A stretch of DNA of 64,000 nt, from the NCBI RefSeq assembly GCF_029223285.1, contig NZ_JARHUJ010000001.1, positions 620,001-684,000 of the forward strand, in the 5' to 3' direction. Under the pieces are notes generated by a model. The model saw only the letters and a program-made list of their open reading frames with translations, ran no database searches and was not told the origin of the DNA. How positions within the stretch are numbered: the first letter of the stretch is position 1; each line of letters starts with the position of its first letter. The position numbers and the translations under genes are program-made. Positions 1-9,400 of this stretch are shown piece by piece. This DNA comes from Paraflavitalea sp. CAU 1676 (lineage in GTDB: Bacteria > Bacteroidota > Bacteroidia > Chitinophagales > Chitinophagaceae).

Positions 1-1047
1 CTGGAAGGCACTTCTACCGACAAGACCGGCAATTTTTACCTCGAGATCATTGGCGCTAATATTATTACCGGTAATTACGCCACACCTTCTGTCGTATTTG
101 GGTATTATAACAACGGCACACTGATATATAGCAACGATCCTCTTGCCGCCAACAAATTCAGTGTAACCATTACCAGTATCGATACGGCCGGCGTAAGTGG
201 TACCTTCACTGGTGAGGTCCTCGATACCACAGGCGCAGTAGTAACAGTAACCGACGGTAAGTTTGCTGCAAAATTCACCAGCACAACGCCAGGTCCCGTC
301 CCAACTGGCTGCCGCATCAGCAATGTGGCCAGTTATGAATTGACCAATGGTGATAAGATCGGCGCCATTACCAGCTACTTCAATAGCCAGGAACAGGTTA
401 TAAAAACCGAGGTCATCGATAGTACGGCGCAAACCTCCGGTACCGTCACCAACACCTTCAACATCACCTATTCGCCTACACAGATCAAGGTAGACACCGA
501 CCAGTATTTTACGCTCGATGGTAGCGGCCGCATCAGTTCCTTCCATGGGTACTTCGACCCATCAGACAATTCATCGCCGGCCCTGGTCATTGATTATACC
601 TACGATGCCAATGGCTATATGGTGAAGGCCGAGGCCGGTTTACAGGCATTCCCGGCATTGAAGATTGCAAAGTCGGAGTACACATGGACAAATGGCAACC
701 TCACCCAGGTAAAGATCACCGACAATATTGTGGGCAATGCCACGACAGTCACCTACGAATACGACCTTACGGAAGAAGGGAATGTCTTCCTGGCATTTCA
801 CCCCAATCCTGAGATCCTGATGTTCCAGAATGCCATCAATTACGGCAAGAACTCGGTAAACGTGCCAGTGAAATCAACCCGCACCGACACCGACAGCGGC
901 GGTACGCCGACAGGCCCTTCCACCACGGCAGAGTTCATAAATTATGAATTCGACGCCAACCACAATGTCACCAGCTTTGAAGCGACTGGCCAGGAGTCGG
1001 TGTACGGCGTGGATGTAAAGCATGTACTCACCTATAGATGCAAATAG
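1..1047 (+). CDS. Probable secreted/lipoprotein, DUF6252-like plus DUF4595/YD-type repeats (5' end missing)
   Basis: The reading frame is open from the first base and stops with TAG at 1045-1047, so the gene begins before the window; at least 348 residues are visible. The first ~100 residues (FYLEIIGANI..., SGTFTGEVLDTTG, VTDGKFAAKF) resemble the DUF6252-like beta domain of Bacteroidota lipoproteins. After residue ~110 there are tyrosine-rich strands (IDYTYDANGYMVKAEA, SEYTWTNGNLTQVKI, INYEFDANHNVTSFEA) like DUF4595/YD-repeat proteins, which usually sit on the cell surface or in the periplasm. No catalytic motif is visible and no function can be given. A 12-bp hairpin follows at 1066-1106. 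Domain assignment is by pattern memory and is tentative; the coding call is secure. Confidence 0.75.
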   Translation: MEGTSTDKTGNFYLEIIGANIITGNYATPSVVFGYYNNGTLIYSNDPLAANKFSVTITSIDTAGVSGTFTGEVLDTTGAVVTVTDGKFAAKFTSTTPGPVPTGCRISNVASYELTNGDKIGAITSYFNSQEQVIKTEVIDSTAQTSGTVTNTFNITYSPTQIKVDTDQYFTLDGSGRISSFHGYFDPSDNSSPALVIDYTYDANGYMVKAEAGLQAFPALKIAKSEYTWTNGNLTQVKITDNIVGNATTVTYEYDLTEEGNVFLAFHPNPEILMFQNAINYGKNSVNVPVKSTRTDTDSGGTPTGPSTTAEFINYEFDANHNVTSFEATGQESVYGVDVKHVLTYRCK

Positions 1048-1065
1048 CGACGCAGTCTAAATAGA

Positions 1066-1113
1066 TTCGGGCCAGGCCGGGGGAGTAACCTTTAGCCTGG
1101 CCCGAAGCATTTT
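1066..1113. terminator. Hairpin between convergent genes, likely transcription terminator
   Basis: Perfect 12-bp inverted repeat: 1066-1077 (TTCGGGCCAGGC) pairs with 1095-1106 across a 17-base loop, followed on the plus strand by GCATTTTA. It lies between the stop of the upstream plus-strand gene and the stop of the minus-strand gene at 1131, so it could serve both. The U-tract is weak and the loop long. Confidence 0.55.
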
Positions 1114-1130
1114 ATCAGGTGCATGGTTGA

Positions 1131-3425
1131 TTATTCTCTTTTCAGTTTCAACACCTGCCTGGTGATTACGGCATCCTGTTGCTGCAACTGGATAATGTAA
1201 TTGCCTGGCTGCACATTGCTAAGACCGGTGATGCTAACCGTGTTGTATCCTTTACTCACTACAGTAGATACCTTCCGGATAAGCCGGCCGTATCCATCCA
1301 TCAATGAAATCACCAGCGGCATGTTATCGGGCGATGTAAGGTCGATGTTGATCTTATCCTGGAAGGGGTTCACAATGGAACGCACCGCGAAATCGGGCAC
1401 ACCATTCGATACCTGTATGATACGGCTGTACTTGCTGGCCTTGCCATCGGTGATGATAATGCGGTAATAACGTACACCACTTATGGGCTGGGGATCGGTG
1501 AAGTGATAGGTTTGACTGCCGGTTGAAGTACCGGGCACCTCGCCGATCCTCGTAAAGTTCGTTTTATCGAAACTGCTTTCTATGATGTACCTCGTGCCTT
1601 CTTCTTCATTGATCGTGGTCCATTGAAGTTGGGTATGGTCGTTGACGGCTCTGCCTGCGAACGACTGCAGATCGGTTTGCACCAGTACATTACAATTGAC
1701 CGTAGTGATCGTGATGAGTGTGGTGGCCATGTAAGAACAGTTGTCGTTGCTCAGGTTGCCAGGCATGGAAGCGATCCGCACGCGGTAGCGGTGGCCATTG
1801 ACAACCGCTCCCGCCAGAAAGGTAGGGTAGGTCGCTTTGTACTCATATTCTCCGCCCACCAATACCGGCGTACCCGTTCCACTAACACCTGTATTGGCCC
1901 AGGTGGTGCCGCCATCCGTACTTCTTTCCCAGCGCCAGTGAATATAGTTGGGGAAGTAACAGCGGATATTGGCATACATGTCGATCACCTGCCCATCACA
2001 AACAGAGAGGGAAGGAGAGGGTTGGAGGTCGAGGTTGGGACTGCAGGTGGCGAGCGTCACATCGTCCAGCGCCCAGTCGTTACCACCGCCGCCGGCAGCA
2101 TTGTTGCGGATGGTGATGGTGAAAGAGGTTTGACCAGGTCCCGTCTTGTACACAAATCCTTTCTTCACCCACTGTCCGGTATATTTGAGATTACCCGTTG
2201 TATAATAGTCAACACCATCAACCGTAAAAGTAAGGTTGGGGTTTACACCCGAAGAGTCCGGGTCTCTGAAGTTGGGGTTGGGGAAAAAGGTAGAACCCGA
2301 ACTGCCGTAAGAGCCCTGGCCGGTAGAGTCGCAACCGCAATACTTACAGATATTCTTGAACCAGGCCGAGAATTCGTAATAGGTATTAGGGCAAAGACCG
2401 CCCACCGTTTGCTGTATCGCGTTGCTATTGGCGTAGGCTGCATTCACGGCGATGAAGTAACCGCCATTGGCGCCCGGCGCAACCGGTAAGTTGCCCGCTT
2501 GTTGATTGGTGGCCCCGGTGTGGTCGCCCATGATATCCCAGCGCGCGTGCACGCGGTTGGTGCTGTGGGGGATGGGCGAATTGGGGTTGGTATTGCCCGA
2601 AGGGCTTAAGTTGTTGACGATCGAGTAACTACCATCATTAGGCTGTCCGGTTGCAACGCTTTGAAAGGCGAAACCGGGTACAATAGCCGAAGTAGCCCTG
2701 TTTTGAGTGGTGCCGCTACCAAAAGTTCCGCCGTTTTCCAACACCGCATTGGCGCCTATTGAATTGGAGCAAAGACCGGCATTGGCCTGGATGGCAACAC
2801 TCCAGGCGCTGCAGGGACTGTTTACGTTGGTGCCATTGTTCCGGTAGTAAAACGATCCGCCATACAGGTTGATAGAACTGCCATAGGCCATGGCTGGATT
2901 GACGCGGATGCGGAAAGAGGCCGATATGATACAAACGCCTCCAAAGAAGGAAGGCCGTCCTTGCCCATGTATCAACCCACCGTTGGGAGCCGACCATGGA
3001 GTGGTATTGCTACAGATGCCGCCGAGATTCGCGCCGGCGTTGAAGGTGCTGCCCAGGTTGATGCGGATATACCCTGCCGGGTCGTAATAAGCAGGGTCGT
3101 CTCCCGCTGCATCGGAATAGGCTTTGAAATCGATCCCTTCATTGGTCAGCATTTTAAGGCTGCCGCTGATGAAAGTAGTGTTGGCGGGAATAGTGTCTAC
3201 ATAATGGGCATTGCTCACCGATCTGCCATCAAAGTTCCCCACGGCGATAGTGGCGCGTATTTCGAGCGTATCGCCGGGTTCGATGGTGCCGCCACTCACC
3301 CCCTTGGTGATGTTGACATAACTTTTCCCGGTAAGCACCCGGGCGGTTTGTGAATATGCCGCCGGTAGTATCACCAACGTGCATACGCAGAACAGTAGTG
3401 GTTGTAAAAGTAGATTTGCTTTCAT
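1131..3425 (-). CDS. Secreted T9SS cargo protein with type A sorting domain, function unknown
   Basis: 764 residues. Residues 1-26 (MKANLLLQPLLFCVCTLVIL..., cut after AYSQ) form a signal peptide. The last ~80 residues have the T9SS type A sorting pattern: an NPF turn, a strand ISLMDGYGRLIRKV, the GxxxPGxYIIQL-type segment (NVQPGNYIIQL) and a basic tail. Such domains carry proteins across the outer membrane and are usually removed on arrival. The middle holds beta-sandwich stretches, with a carbohydrate-binding/jelly-roll look around residues 290-460 (ARWDIMGDH, WALDDVTLATC) and many cysteines (CKYCGCDS), and a fibronectin-like part near 590-660 (LQWTTINEEEGTRYIIESS, YYRIIITDGKASKYS). No enzyme motif is recognised. 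It is an extracellular adhesin or matrix-type protein at best guess. Confidence 0.85.
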   Translation of the reverse strand: MKANLLLQPLLFCVCTLVILPAAYSQTARVLTGKSYVNITKGVSGGTIEPGDTLEIRATIAVGNFDGRSVSNAHYVDTIPANTTFISGSLKMLTNEGIDFKAYSDAAGDDPAYYDPAGYIRINLGSTFNAGANLGGICSNTTPWSAPNGGLIHGQGRPSFFGGVCIISASFRIRVNPAMAYGSSINLYGGSFYYRNNGTNVNSPCSAWSVAIQANAGLCSNSIGANAVLENGGTFGSGTTQNRATSAIVPGFAFQSVATGQPNDGSYSIVNNLSPSGNTNPNSPIPHSTNRVHARWDIMGDHTGATNQQAGNLPVAPGANGGYFIAVNAAYANSNAIQQTVGGLCPNTYYEFSAWFKNICKYCGCDSTGQGSYGSSGSTFFPNPNFRDPDSSGVNPNLTFTVDGVDYYTTGNLKYTGQWVKKGFVYKTGPGQTSFTITIRNNAAGGGGNDWALDDVTLATCSPNLDLQPSPSLSVCDGQVIDMYANIRCYFPNYIHWRWERSTDGGTTWANTGVSGTGTPVLVGGEYEYKATYPTFLAGAVVNGHRYRVRIASMPGNLSNDNCSYMATTLITITTVNCNVLVQTDLQSFAGRAVNDHTQLQWTTINEEEGTRYIIESSFDKTNFTRIGEVPGTSTGSQTYHFTDPQPISGVRYYRIIITDGKASKYSRIIQVSNGVPDFAVRSIVNPFQDKINIDLTSPDNMPLVISLMDGYGRLIRKVSTVVSKGYNTVSITGLSNVQPGNYIIQLQQQDAVITRQVLKLKRE

Positions 3426-3607
3426 AAGTATGGATTAGATACTTGGGTATCCTGGATTCCTGTAAAAGTATTGCACAGGTGTCAGATGTACAATCGTATA
3501 TATACTAGTGTCAGTGCGGGTTTCAGCTATTGTTTTGCATCAGGAAAATGCTCAACTTAGTGTTACCAAAATCAATAATCCGAAGCACCCTTAACCCTAT
3601 CCGGACT

Positions 3608-5365
3608 ATGAAAAACAACACCCTGCTTTTGAGCATTGTTATATTATTTTCATTCTCCTCTACCGCTCAAAATGAACCCTTTACACGCACTGTTTTGAAT
3701 GAAAAACCAGGCGCCGGTGGTTATCGGCTCGCGCATCCTTTCGATGTGGTGTACGGGCCAGATAACCACCTTTATATTACAGAAAAGATAGGTCGCATCG
3801 TTCGCGTGGATACAGGAACGGGAGTTCGGCAGATCATCCTCGATATACAGGGTTCAGTAGCATTGAACATTTCCCGCAACGGCTTTTCGCCCTATGCGGC
3901 CACCGGCATCGGGCAAAATGGAATGTTGGGCCTGGCCCTCCATCCGGGATTTGCAAAAGGCACTAACCAGGACTCTATATTCGTGGCTTATAGCTATACT
4001 TCTTCTCAGATCAGGATCGTGCGTTACAAATACAACGGAGGCGCATCGCCATCCCTCACCAACCCTACCACGCTGATACAGGGTATACCGGCCGGCGGCG
4101 ACCACAGCACCGGCCGCCTCATTATTGGTGCCGACGACAAATTGTATTATTCCTGCGGCGATCTCGGCAACAACCAGTTCAATAACCGGTGTAATGAGAT
4201 CAGGTCGCAAAAACTGCCTACGCAAGCCAATATCACAGCAGCCGATTATTCCCTGTATTCGGGAAAAATACTGCGGCTCAACTTCGATGGAACTATTCCT
4301 TCGGACAATCCCGTTTGGGGCGGCGTGCGCAGCCATATATTTACCATCGGGCACCGTAATCCGCAGGGCCTGGTATGGGAAAAAGAACCTGCTGCCGGGT
4401 TCACCACACCCATACTCACCGCTGGCGGCAAATTGTTCAGTTCCGAGCATGGCCCCAATACCGACGACGAAGTAAACATCATTGAAGGGGGCCGCAACTA
4501 TGGCTGGCCCTATATAGCCGGCGATTCGGATGAAGTGAATTACCAATATGTAAACTGGTCAACGGCCGACGATTGCTCGCAGGGTTTTGTGGAAAGCCCG
4601 TTTTATATTCCTACAGGAGCCACAGTAATGCAGGAGAAGAATGCGCCGGCCAGCGTAAAAGCCGTGTTCAAAAAGCCGGTGGTAAAGGCCTATACAGAGT
4701 GCACACCCCTGCCGGCCAGCAGTTGTGAGATCGCAAACGGCTGGTTGAAATATCCCACCATTGCTCCTTCGGCCATCGAATATTATCACCTGAATGCCGG
4801 TAAAGGCATACCCAATTGGTATCCTTCTCTGCTGGTGACTACCCTGCGCCGTGGTACCCTCTACCGTTATCGCCTCAATGCGGCTAAAGATGCCATCATC
4901 GGCGATTCGATCGGTTATTTCAAATCGGTCAACAGGTACCGCGATATTGCATTAAGTCCCGATGGAAAAATATTCATAGTAACAGACAGTATTGGTTCCA
5001 CTTCCGGACCCAGTGGCTCCAACCAAACCAATATGACCAATAAAGGCGCCATCCTGGTATTTGAATATTCCGGTATGATATTGCCCATGACAGAACAACC
5101 TGGCATAAAACCACCCGTTGAATATACAACGAGTGTGTACCCCAATCCCGCCACCAGTTATATCCAGGTAGAAACGGAGCCTGCTGTAACGAAACCTGTC
5201 CGTTACCGGCTCATCAATATGAATGCCATCCCGGTGCTGGAAGGACTCTCCACCCGTAATAGTTTTACCCTGAACGTAAGTGGGTTCAAAAGAGGTCTTT
5301 ATATCCTGAAATTGTACAATGCGAATGGTGCAGAGATCAGGACAGACAAGATAATATTACAATAA
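3608..5365 (+). CDS. PQQ-dependent sugar dehydrogenase (glucose/sorbosone dehydrogenase fold) with T9SS sorting domain
   Basis: 585 residues from ATG 3608. An earlier in-frame ATG at 3530 would add 26 residues in front of an ideal signal peptide (MKNNTLLLSIVILFSFSSTAQ), so 3608 is preferred. The six-bladed beta-propeller of soluble glucose/sorbosone dehydrogenases is clear: HPFDVVYGPDNHLYITEKIG, NGMLGLALHPGF, GGDHSTGRLIIGADDKLYY, GHRNPQGLVW and SSEHGPNTDDEVNII...NYGWPY. The family oxidises aldoses with pyrroloquinoline quinone as cofactor; whether this one binds PQQ is inferred. The C-terminal ~80 residues (SVYPNPATSYIQVE ... GLYILKLYNANGAEIRTDKI) are a T9SS type A sorting domain, so the enzyme should be secreted or attached to the cell surface. 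It is divergent from the T9SS protein at 1131-3425. Confidence 0.88.
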   Translation: MKNNTLLLSIVILFSFSSTAQNEPFTRTVLNEKPGAGGYRLAHPFDVVYGPDNHLYITEKIGRIVRVDTGTGVRQIILDIQGSVALNISRNGFSPYAATGIGQNGMLGLALHPGFAKGTNQDSIFVAYSYTSSQIRIVRYKYNGGASPSLTNPTTLIQGIPAGGDHSTGRLIIGADDKLYYSCGDLGNNQFNNRCNEIRSQKLPTQANITAADYSLYSGKILRLNFDGTIPSDNPVWGGVRSHIFTIGHRNPQGLVWEKEPAAGFTTPILTAGGKLFSSEHGPNTDDEVNIIEGGRNYGWPYIAGDSDEVNYQYVNWSTADDCSQGFVESPFYIPTGATVMQEKNAPASVKAVFKKPVVKAYTECTPLPASSCEIANGWLKYPTIAPSAIEYYHLNAGKGIPNWYPSLLVTTLRRGTLYRYRLNAAKDAIIGDSIGYFKSVNRYRDIALSPDGKIFIVTDSIGSTSGPSGSNQTNMTNKGAILVFEYSGMILPMTEQPGIKPPVEYTTSVYPNPATSYIQVETEPAVTKPVRYRLINMNAIPVLEGLSTRNSFTLNVSGFKRGLYILKLYNANGAEIRTDKIILQ

Positions 5366-5449
5366 CGGCCACCCAATAGTTACCCATATCGTAAACCGAT
5401 TTCCTCATACCGTAAGCCGGTGGGGCCGATACTTCATTCCTTTGCGGCG

Positions 5450-7873
5450 ATGAACACCAAACTACTCTCCGCCCTTGTAGGTTGTATACTTACAATATTT
5501 GGCGCTAATGCCATCGCGCAATCAAACGGCTCATTATCCGGTAAAGTGTATTCTTCCGATGGCGAACCCGCCGAAGGCGTATCGGTCACCCTGGTAGGTA
5601 AAAAGCAGGCTACCATGACCAACGCGCAAGGTGAATACAAGATCACCGGCATACCAGCTGGTGAATACACGATCAGGGTTTCCTCGGTTGAGTTGAAACC
5701 GGTCGATAAAACGATCACCGTAAAAGAAGGCGAAAACACGATCTGTAATTTTAACCTGAGTGAGAACCACGCGTTCCTCGAAGAGATCGTGATTGCAGGC
5801 CGAAAAAATAAATTCTATACCAAAGAAAGTCAGTCAGTGGCGAAGATGCCGCTGAGCCGGCTCGAGAACCCGCAGGTATATACATCTATACCCAAGAACC
5901 TGTTGCGTGAGCAAATGGTCATCGATTTTGCCAGTGCACTGCGCAATGCGCCTGGTCTGTACAAGGTACAGGGCAGCCGCGGTATCAATTCCGATGGAGC
6001 CTCTTATTATTCCCTGCGTGGATTTCGCACAGAAGCATCGCTGGTAGATGGCGTACCCGGACAAACCAACGGCGATTATGATCCTGCCTCCATCGAACGG
6101 ATCGAAGTGGTGAAAGGGCCATCGGCCACCTTGTTTGGCGGCGCCGTTACATCTTTTGGTGGTCTGGTAAATATCACCACCAAGAAACCACTCGATACCC
6201 TGGGTGGCGAAGTGTCTTATACCACCGGCAGTTTCAACCTCAACCGTGCAGTGGCCGATGTGTATGGTCCGCTGAACAAGGAAAAAACGGTGCTGTTTCG
6301 CTTAAACGCAGCTTATCATCATCAGCTCAGTTTCCAGGATGCCGGCTTCCGTAAAACTATGTTCCTGGCGCCATCACTGGAGTTGCGGGCATCTGAAAAA
6401 CTGCGGATCAACCTCAATGCCGATTTCTACAATGCAGAAGCGACCAGTCCGGCCGTTGTATTCCTCAACCGCACGCGCCAGTTCGTTGCACATGAGCCCG
6501 ATGAACTGCATTTTGACTGGAAGCGTTCCTATACCAGCAACGACCTTACCATGAAAACGCCTACGGTGAACGTACGTGCCATCGGTACTTACAAGTTGTC
6601 GCCCGGCTGGACATCGCAAACCATCATCTCCAGCAATACCCGTAAATCGGATGGGTACTACCAGTACCAGTTCATCCGTAAAGCAACCGACGACTCGCTG
6701 GAGCGCAATATTTCTCTGCAAAATACCATCAACACAGCGCTGGATATTCAACAGAACTTTACCGGCGAATTCAAGGTACTCGGCTTTCGCAACCGGCTGC
6801 TGATCGGTGTTGACTATGTTCGTTTCAAAGTGAACAATGACAACTCGCCGTATATCGTGTTCGATTTCGTGAATGGTACATTGAACGATGATAAGAACTA
6901 TACCAAAATATCGAAGTATGCGGTTGACCAAAAAATCGCGGCCAGCACACTGGCGCCCACACGCAACCACAGTTCCACTTATATCTATAGCGCCTATGCC
7001 TCTGATGTGATCAATGTTACGCCCGGCTTGCTGGCCATGCTCAGCCTGCGGGTAGATCGGTTCGACAGCAAAGGCACGCTTAACCATGCCACCAATGCAC
7101 TGCAGGCAAATACCAGGTACGCACAAACCGCCTTTTCTCCCAAACTGGGTTTGGTGTACCAGGTGATCAAAAAACATGTATCACTGTTTGGTAACTACAT
7201 GAATGGCTTTTCCAACGTAGCGCCGGTAGCACAACCGCTGCCCGAACTATCGGGCGTATTCAAGCCGCAGCAGGCAGAACAATGGGAGGGTGGCGTAAAG
7301 CTGGAACTGTTCAACAATCAGCTGAACTTTACTGCCAGCTATTATGATATCAGTGTATCCAACATCACCCGTCCCGATGTGCTTAAACAAAATGGCATCG
7401 ACTATAATGTGACTGTGCAGGATGGAACGCAAAACAGCAAGGGCATCGAGTTCGAGCTGAACACCAATCCCATCGACGGATTGAACGTCAACGCCGGCTA
7501 TGCCCACAACGATAGTAAACTCACCAAAACCACTGCAGCCCTGCAGGGAAGAAGACCTCCTGCTGCTGGTCCGGCCAACCTGGCTAATCTGTGGGTAAGC
7601 TATTCCATCCTGAAAGGCAAATACAAAGGCCTGGGCGTTGGTGCAGGTGGCACCTATACCGGCGAACATTTAACGGCCAATTCTGCCGCTACAGGGGTAT
7701 TTACGCTTCCTTCCTATGTACTGTTGAATGCAACGGTGTTCTATGAAACAAGAAGGTTCCGCCTGGGCGTTAAATTCGATAATATTACCGATCAGCAATA
7801 CTTTACCGGTCAGGGTACCTTGAGTCAGCAAATGCCTTACGGCGTGTTGGCCAATGTGGCGGTGAAGTTGTAG
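5450..7873 (+). CDS. TonB-dependent receptor, siderophore type, with CarboxypepD_reg-like domain
   Basis: 807 residues from ATG 5450; a GTG at 5420 adds ten residues before the signal peptide (MNTKLLSALVGCIL...ANAIAQ) and is less likely. Residues ~27-110 are a carboxypeptidase regulatory-like domain (LSGKVYSSDGEPAEGVSVTL, TMTNAQGEYKITGIPAGEYT). The plug follows (ALRNAPGLYKVQGSRGIN, YYSLRGFRTEASLVDGVPGQ, IERIEVVKGPSATLFGG, GGLVNITTKKP), then a 22-strand-type barrel ending near GVLANVAVKL. The plug wording and single-gene arrangement without a SusD partner match ferric-siderophore receptors (FhuA/FecA/FoxA type) rather than glycan SusC proteins. It should sit in the outer membrane and take TonB energy. 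A near-match to the Bacteroidota -7 box (TTCCTTTG, one mismatch) lies at 5437-5444, just before the start. Substrate is not predictable. Confidence 0.92.
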   Translation: MNTKLLSALVGCILTIFGANAIAQSNGSLSGKVYSSDGEPAEGVSVTLVGKKQATMTNAQGEYKITGIPAGEYTIRVSSVELKPVDKTITVKEGENTICNFNLSENHAFLEEIVIAGRKNKFYTKESQSVAKMPLSRLENPQVYTSIPKNLLREQMVIDFASALRNAPGLYKVQGSRGINSDGASYYSLRGFRTEASLVDGVPGQTNGDYDPASIERIEVVKGPSATLFGGAVTSFGGLVNITTKKPLDTLGGEVSYTTGSFNLNRAVADVYGPLNKEKTVLFRLNAAYHHQLSFQDAGFRKTMFLAPSLELRASEKLRINLNADFYNAEATSPAVVFLNRTRQFVAHEPDELHFDWKRSYTSNDLTMKTPTVNVRAIGTYKLSPGWTSQTIISSNTRKSDGYYQYQFIRKATDDSLERNISLQNTINTALDIQQNFTGEFKVLGFRNRLLIGVDYVRFKVNNDNSPYIVFDFVNGTLNDDKNYTKISKYAVDQKIAASTLAPTRNHSSTYIYSAYASDVINVTPGLLAMLSLRVDRFDSKGTLNHATNALQANTRYAQTAFSPKLGLVYQVIKKHVSLFGNYMNGFSNVAPVAQPLPELSGVFKPQQAEQWEGGVKLELFNNQLNFTASYYDISVSNITRPDVLKQNGIDYNVTVQDGTQNSKGIEFELNTNPIDGLNVNAGYAHNDSKLTKTTAALQGRRPPAAGPANLANLWVSYSILKGKYKGLGVGAGGTYTGEHLTANSAATGVFTLPSYVLLNATVFYETRRFRLGVKFDNITDQQYFTGQGTLSQQMPYGVLANVAVKL

Positions 7874-7901
7874 GTCGAAACGTAGTCCTGGTTTTCTGTG
7901 T

Positions 7902-7938
7902 AAAAAAAAGAGGTTGTCTTTCCTGGAAGACAACCTCT
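7902..7938 (-). terminator. Rho-independent terminator of fumC
   Basis: Read on the minus strand, a perfect 12-bp stem (7909-7920 with 7927-7938, AGAGGTTGTCTT and its complement) with a 6-base loop is followed by eight U residues (A-run at 7902-7909 on the plus strand). It lies 25 bases past the fumC stop. The plus-strand receptor gene may also end here. Confidence 0.9.
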
Positions 7939-7962
7939 CGTATTTTCAGCAAATGAGAACGC

Positions 7963-9360
7963 TTAGATCTTTCCAACCATGTTGGCAGGTACCACCCATT
8001 CGTCAAATTGTCCTGGCGTTACATAGCCGAGCTTAACGGCCATTTCTTTCAGGGTAGTGCCTTCTTTGTGGGCTGTCTGGGCAATTTCAGCAGCCTTGTA
8101 GTAACCGATCTTCGTGTTGAGAGCAGTTACCAGCATCAGTGAATTGTCCACGTGTTTCTTGATATTCTCTTCAATAGGCGCCAATCCCACCGCACACTTG
8201 TCGTTGAAACTTACGCAGCCATCGCCAATGAGGCGGGCACTGTGCAGGAAGTTGGCGATCATGACAGGCTTAAATACATTCAGCTCGAAATGACCGGTAG
8301 CGCCACCGATATTGATCGCCACATCATTACCCAACACCTGTGCGGCGATCATCGTGAGGGCTTCGCACTGGGTAGGGTTCACCTTACCAGGCATGATAGA
8401 AGAACCGGGTTCATTATCGGGAATGAAGATCTCTCCGATGCCGCTGCGCGGGCCCGAGCTCAGCATGCGGATATCGTTGGCGATCTTCATCAGGCTCACG
8501 GCAACCGTTTTCAGGGCACCGTGTGCTTCCACGATGGCATCGTGAGCAGCGAGCGCCTCAAATTTGTTTTCTGCAGTAACGAAGGGCAGGCCGGTGAGCT
8601 TTGCAATATGTTTGGCAACGTTTACATCGTAGTTGGGCGGGGTATTGATACCGGTACCAACTGCGGTACCACCCAGGGCCAGTTCGCTCAGGTGGGCAAG
8701 GGTATTCTTAATAGCCTTGAGGCCATGGTTCAGTTGCGAAACATAACCGCTGAACTCCTGACCTACAGTAAGCGGGGTGGCGTCCATAAAATGCGTACGG
8801 CCGATCTTCACCACTTTCATGTACTCCTTGCTCTTCGCCTGAAGCGTGTCACGCAGCTTCTCGATGCCGGGGATGGTTACATCCAGCAGCATCTTATAGG
8901 CTGCAATGTGCATCGCAGTAGGGAAGGTGTCGTTGGAAGACTGTGATTTATTTACATCATCGTTGGGATGAAGGAACTTCTCTTTATCGGTGAGCTGGCC
9001 GCCTTTGATCACGTGACCACGGTAAGCGACAACTTCATTTACGTTCATGTTGGATTGGGTACCCGAACCGGTTTGCCATATTACGAGGGGGAAGTAAGCA
9101 TCCAGCTTACCGGCGAGGATCTCATCGCACACCTGACCAATCAGGTCCGATTTTTCTTTGGGCAGCACACCTGCTTCGAAGTTGGTGATAGCGGCGGCTT
9201 TTTTCAGGTAGGCAAACGCACGGATGATCTCTTTGGGCATCTTATTGATATCCTGTGCAATCTTGAAATTTTCAATGCTGCGTTGGGTCTGTGCACCATA
9301 TAAAGCATCGGCTGGCACCTGCACCTCACCCATGGTATCTTTTTCAATACGATAATCCAT
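7963..9360 (-). CDS. fumC: Class II fumarate hydratase
   Basis: 465 residues, the normal length of iron-independent class II fumarases, which interconvert fumarate and malate in the TCA cycle in the cytosol as homotetramers. Visible signatures are [16 protein letters not shown] near the N terminus, the [13 protein letters not shown] substrate loop, [17 protein letters not shown] and the superfamily signature [15 protein letters not shown] with its catalytic serine loop. The start [28 protein letters not shown] is typical. A TAccTTTG box sits 20-27 bases upstream and a strong terminator follows the stop, so the gene looks monocistronic. Nothing is unusual. Confidence 0.98.
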   Translation of the reverse strand: MDYRIEKDTMGEVQVPADALYGAQTQRSIENFKIAQDINKMPKEIIRAFAYLKKAAAITNFEAGVLPKEKSDLIGQVCDEILAGKLDAYFPLVIWQTGSGTQSNMNVNEVVAYRGHVIKGGQLTDKEKFLHPNDDVNKSQSSNDTFPTAMHIAAYKMLLDVTIPGIEKLRDTLQAKSKEYMKVVKIGRTHFMDATPLTVGQEFSGYVSQLNHGLKAIKNTLAHLSELALGGTAVGTGINTPPNYDVNVAKHIAKLTGLPFVTAENKFEALAAHDAIVEAHGALKTVAVSLMKIANDIRMLSSGPRSGIGEIFIPDNEPGSSIMPGKVNPTQCEALTMIAAQVLGNDVAINIGGATGHFELNVFKPVMIANFLHSARLIGDGCVSFNDKCAVGLAPIEENIKKHVDNSLMLVTALNTKIGYYKAAEIAQTAHKEGTTLKEMAVKLGYVTPGQFDEWVVPANMVGKI

Positions 9361-9379
9361 AACGGAAAAAATTTGAGGG

Positions 9380-9387
9380 CAAAGGTA
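9380..9387 (-). promoter_or_regulatory. Bacteroidota -7 promoter box of fumC
   Basis: TACCTTTG on the minus strand matches the TAnnTTTG consensus exactly, 20 bases upstream of the fumC ATG. No clear -33 TTG is seen at the expected distance. Confidence 0.55.
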
Positions 9388-9400
9388 GGCGGATTACGCT

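Noticed and set aside
1623-2489. Long open frame (288 codons) on the plus strand
   Set aside because: It lies wholly antisense inside the secreted T9SS protein gene, has no family-like sequence, and arises from the codon bias of the real gene.
3426-3444. Inverted repeat AAGTAT-N7-ATACTT before the T9SS protein gene
   Set aside because: Only 6 bp with an AT-rich composition; expected by chance at this frequency.
6374-7177. Long minus-strand open frame (267 codons)
   Set aside because: Antisense to the TonB receptor barrel region; composition is not protein-like and no promoter is seen.
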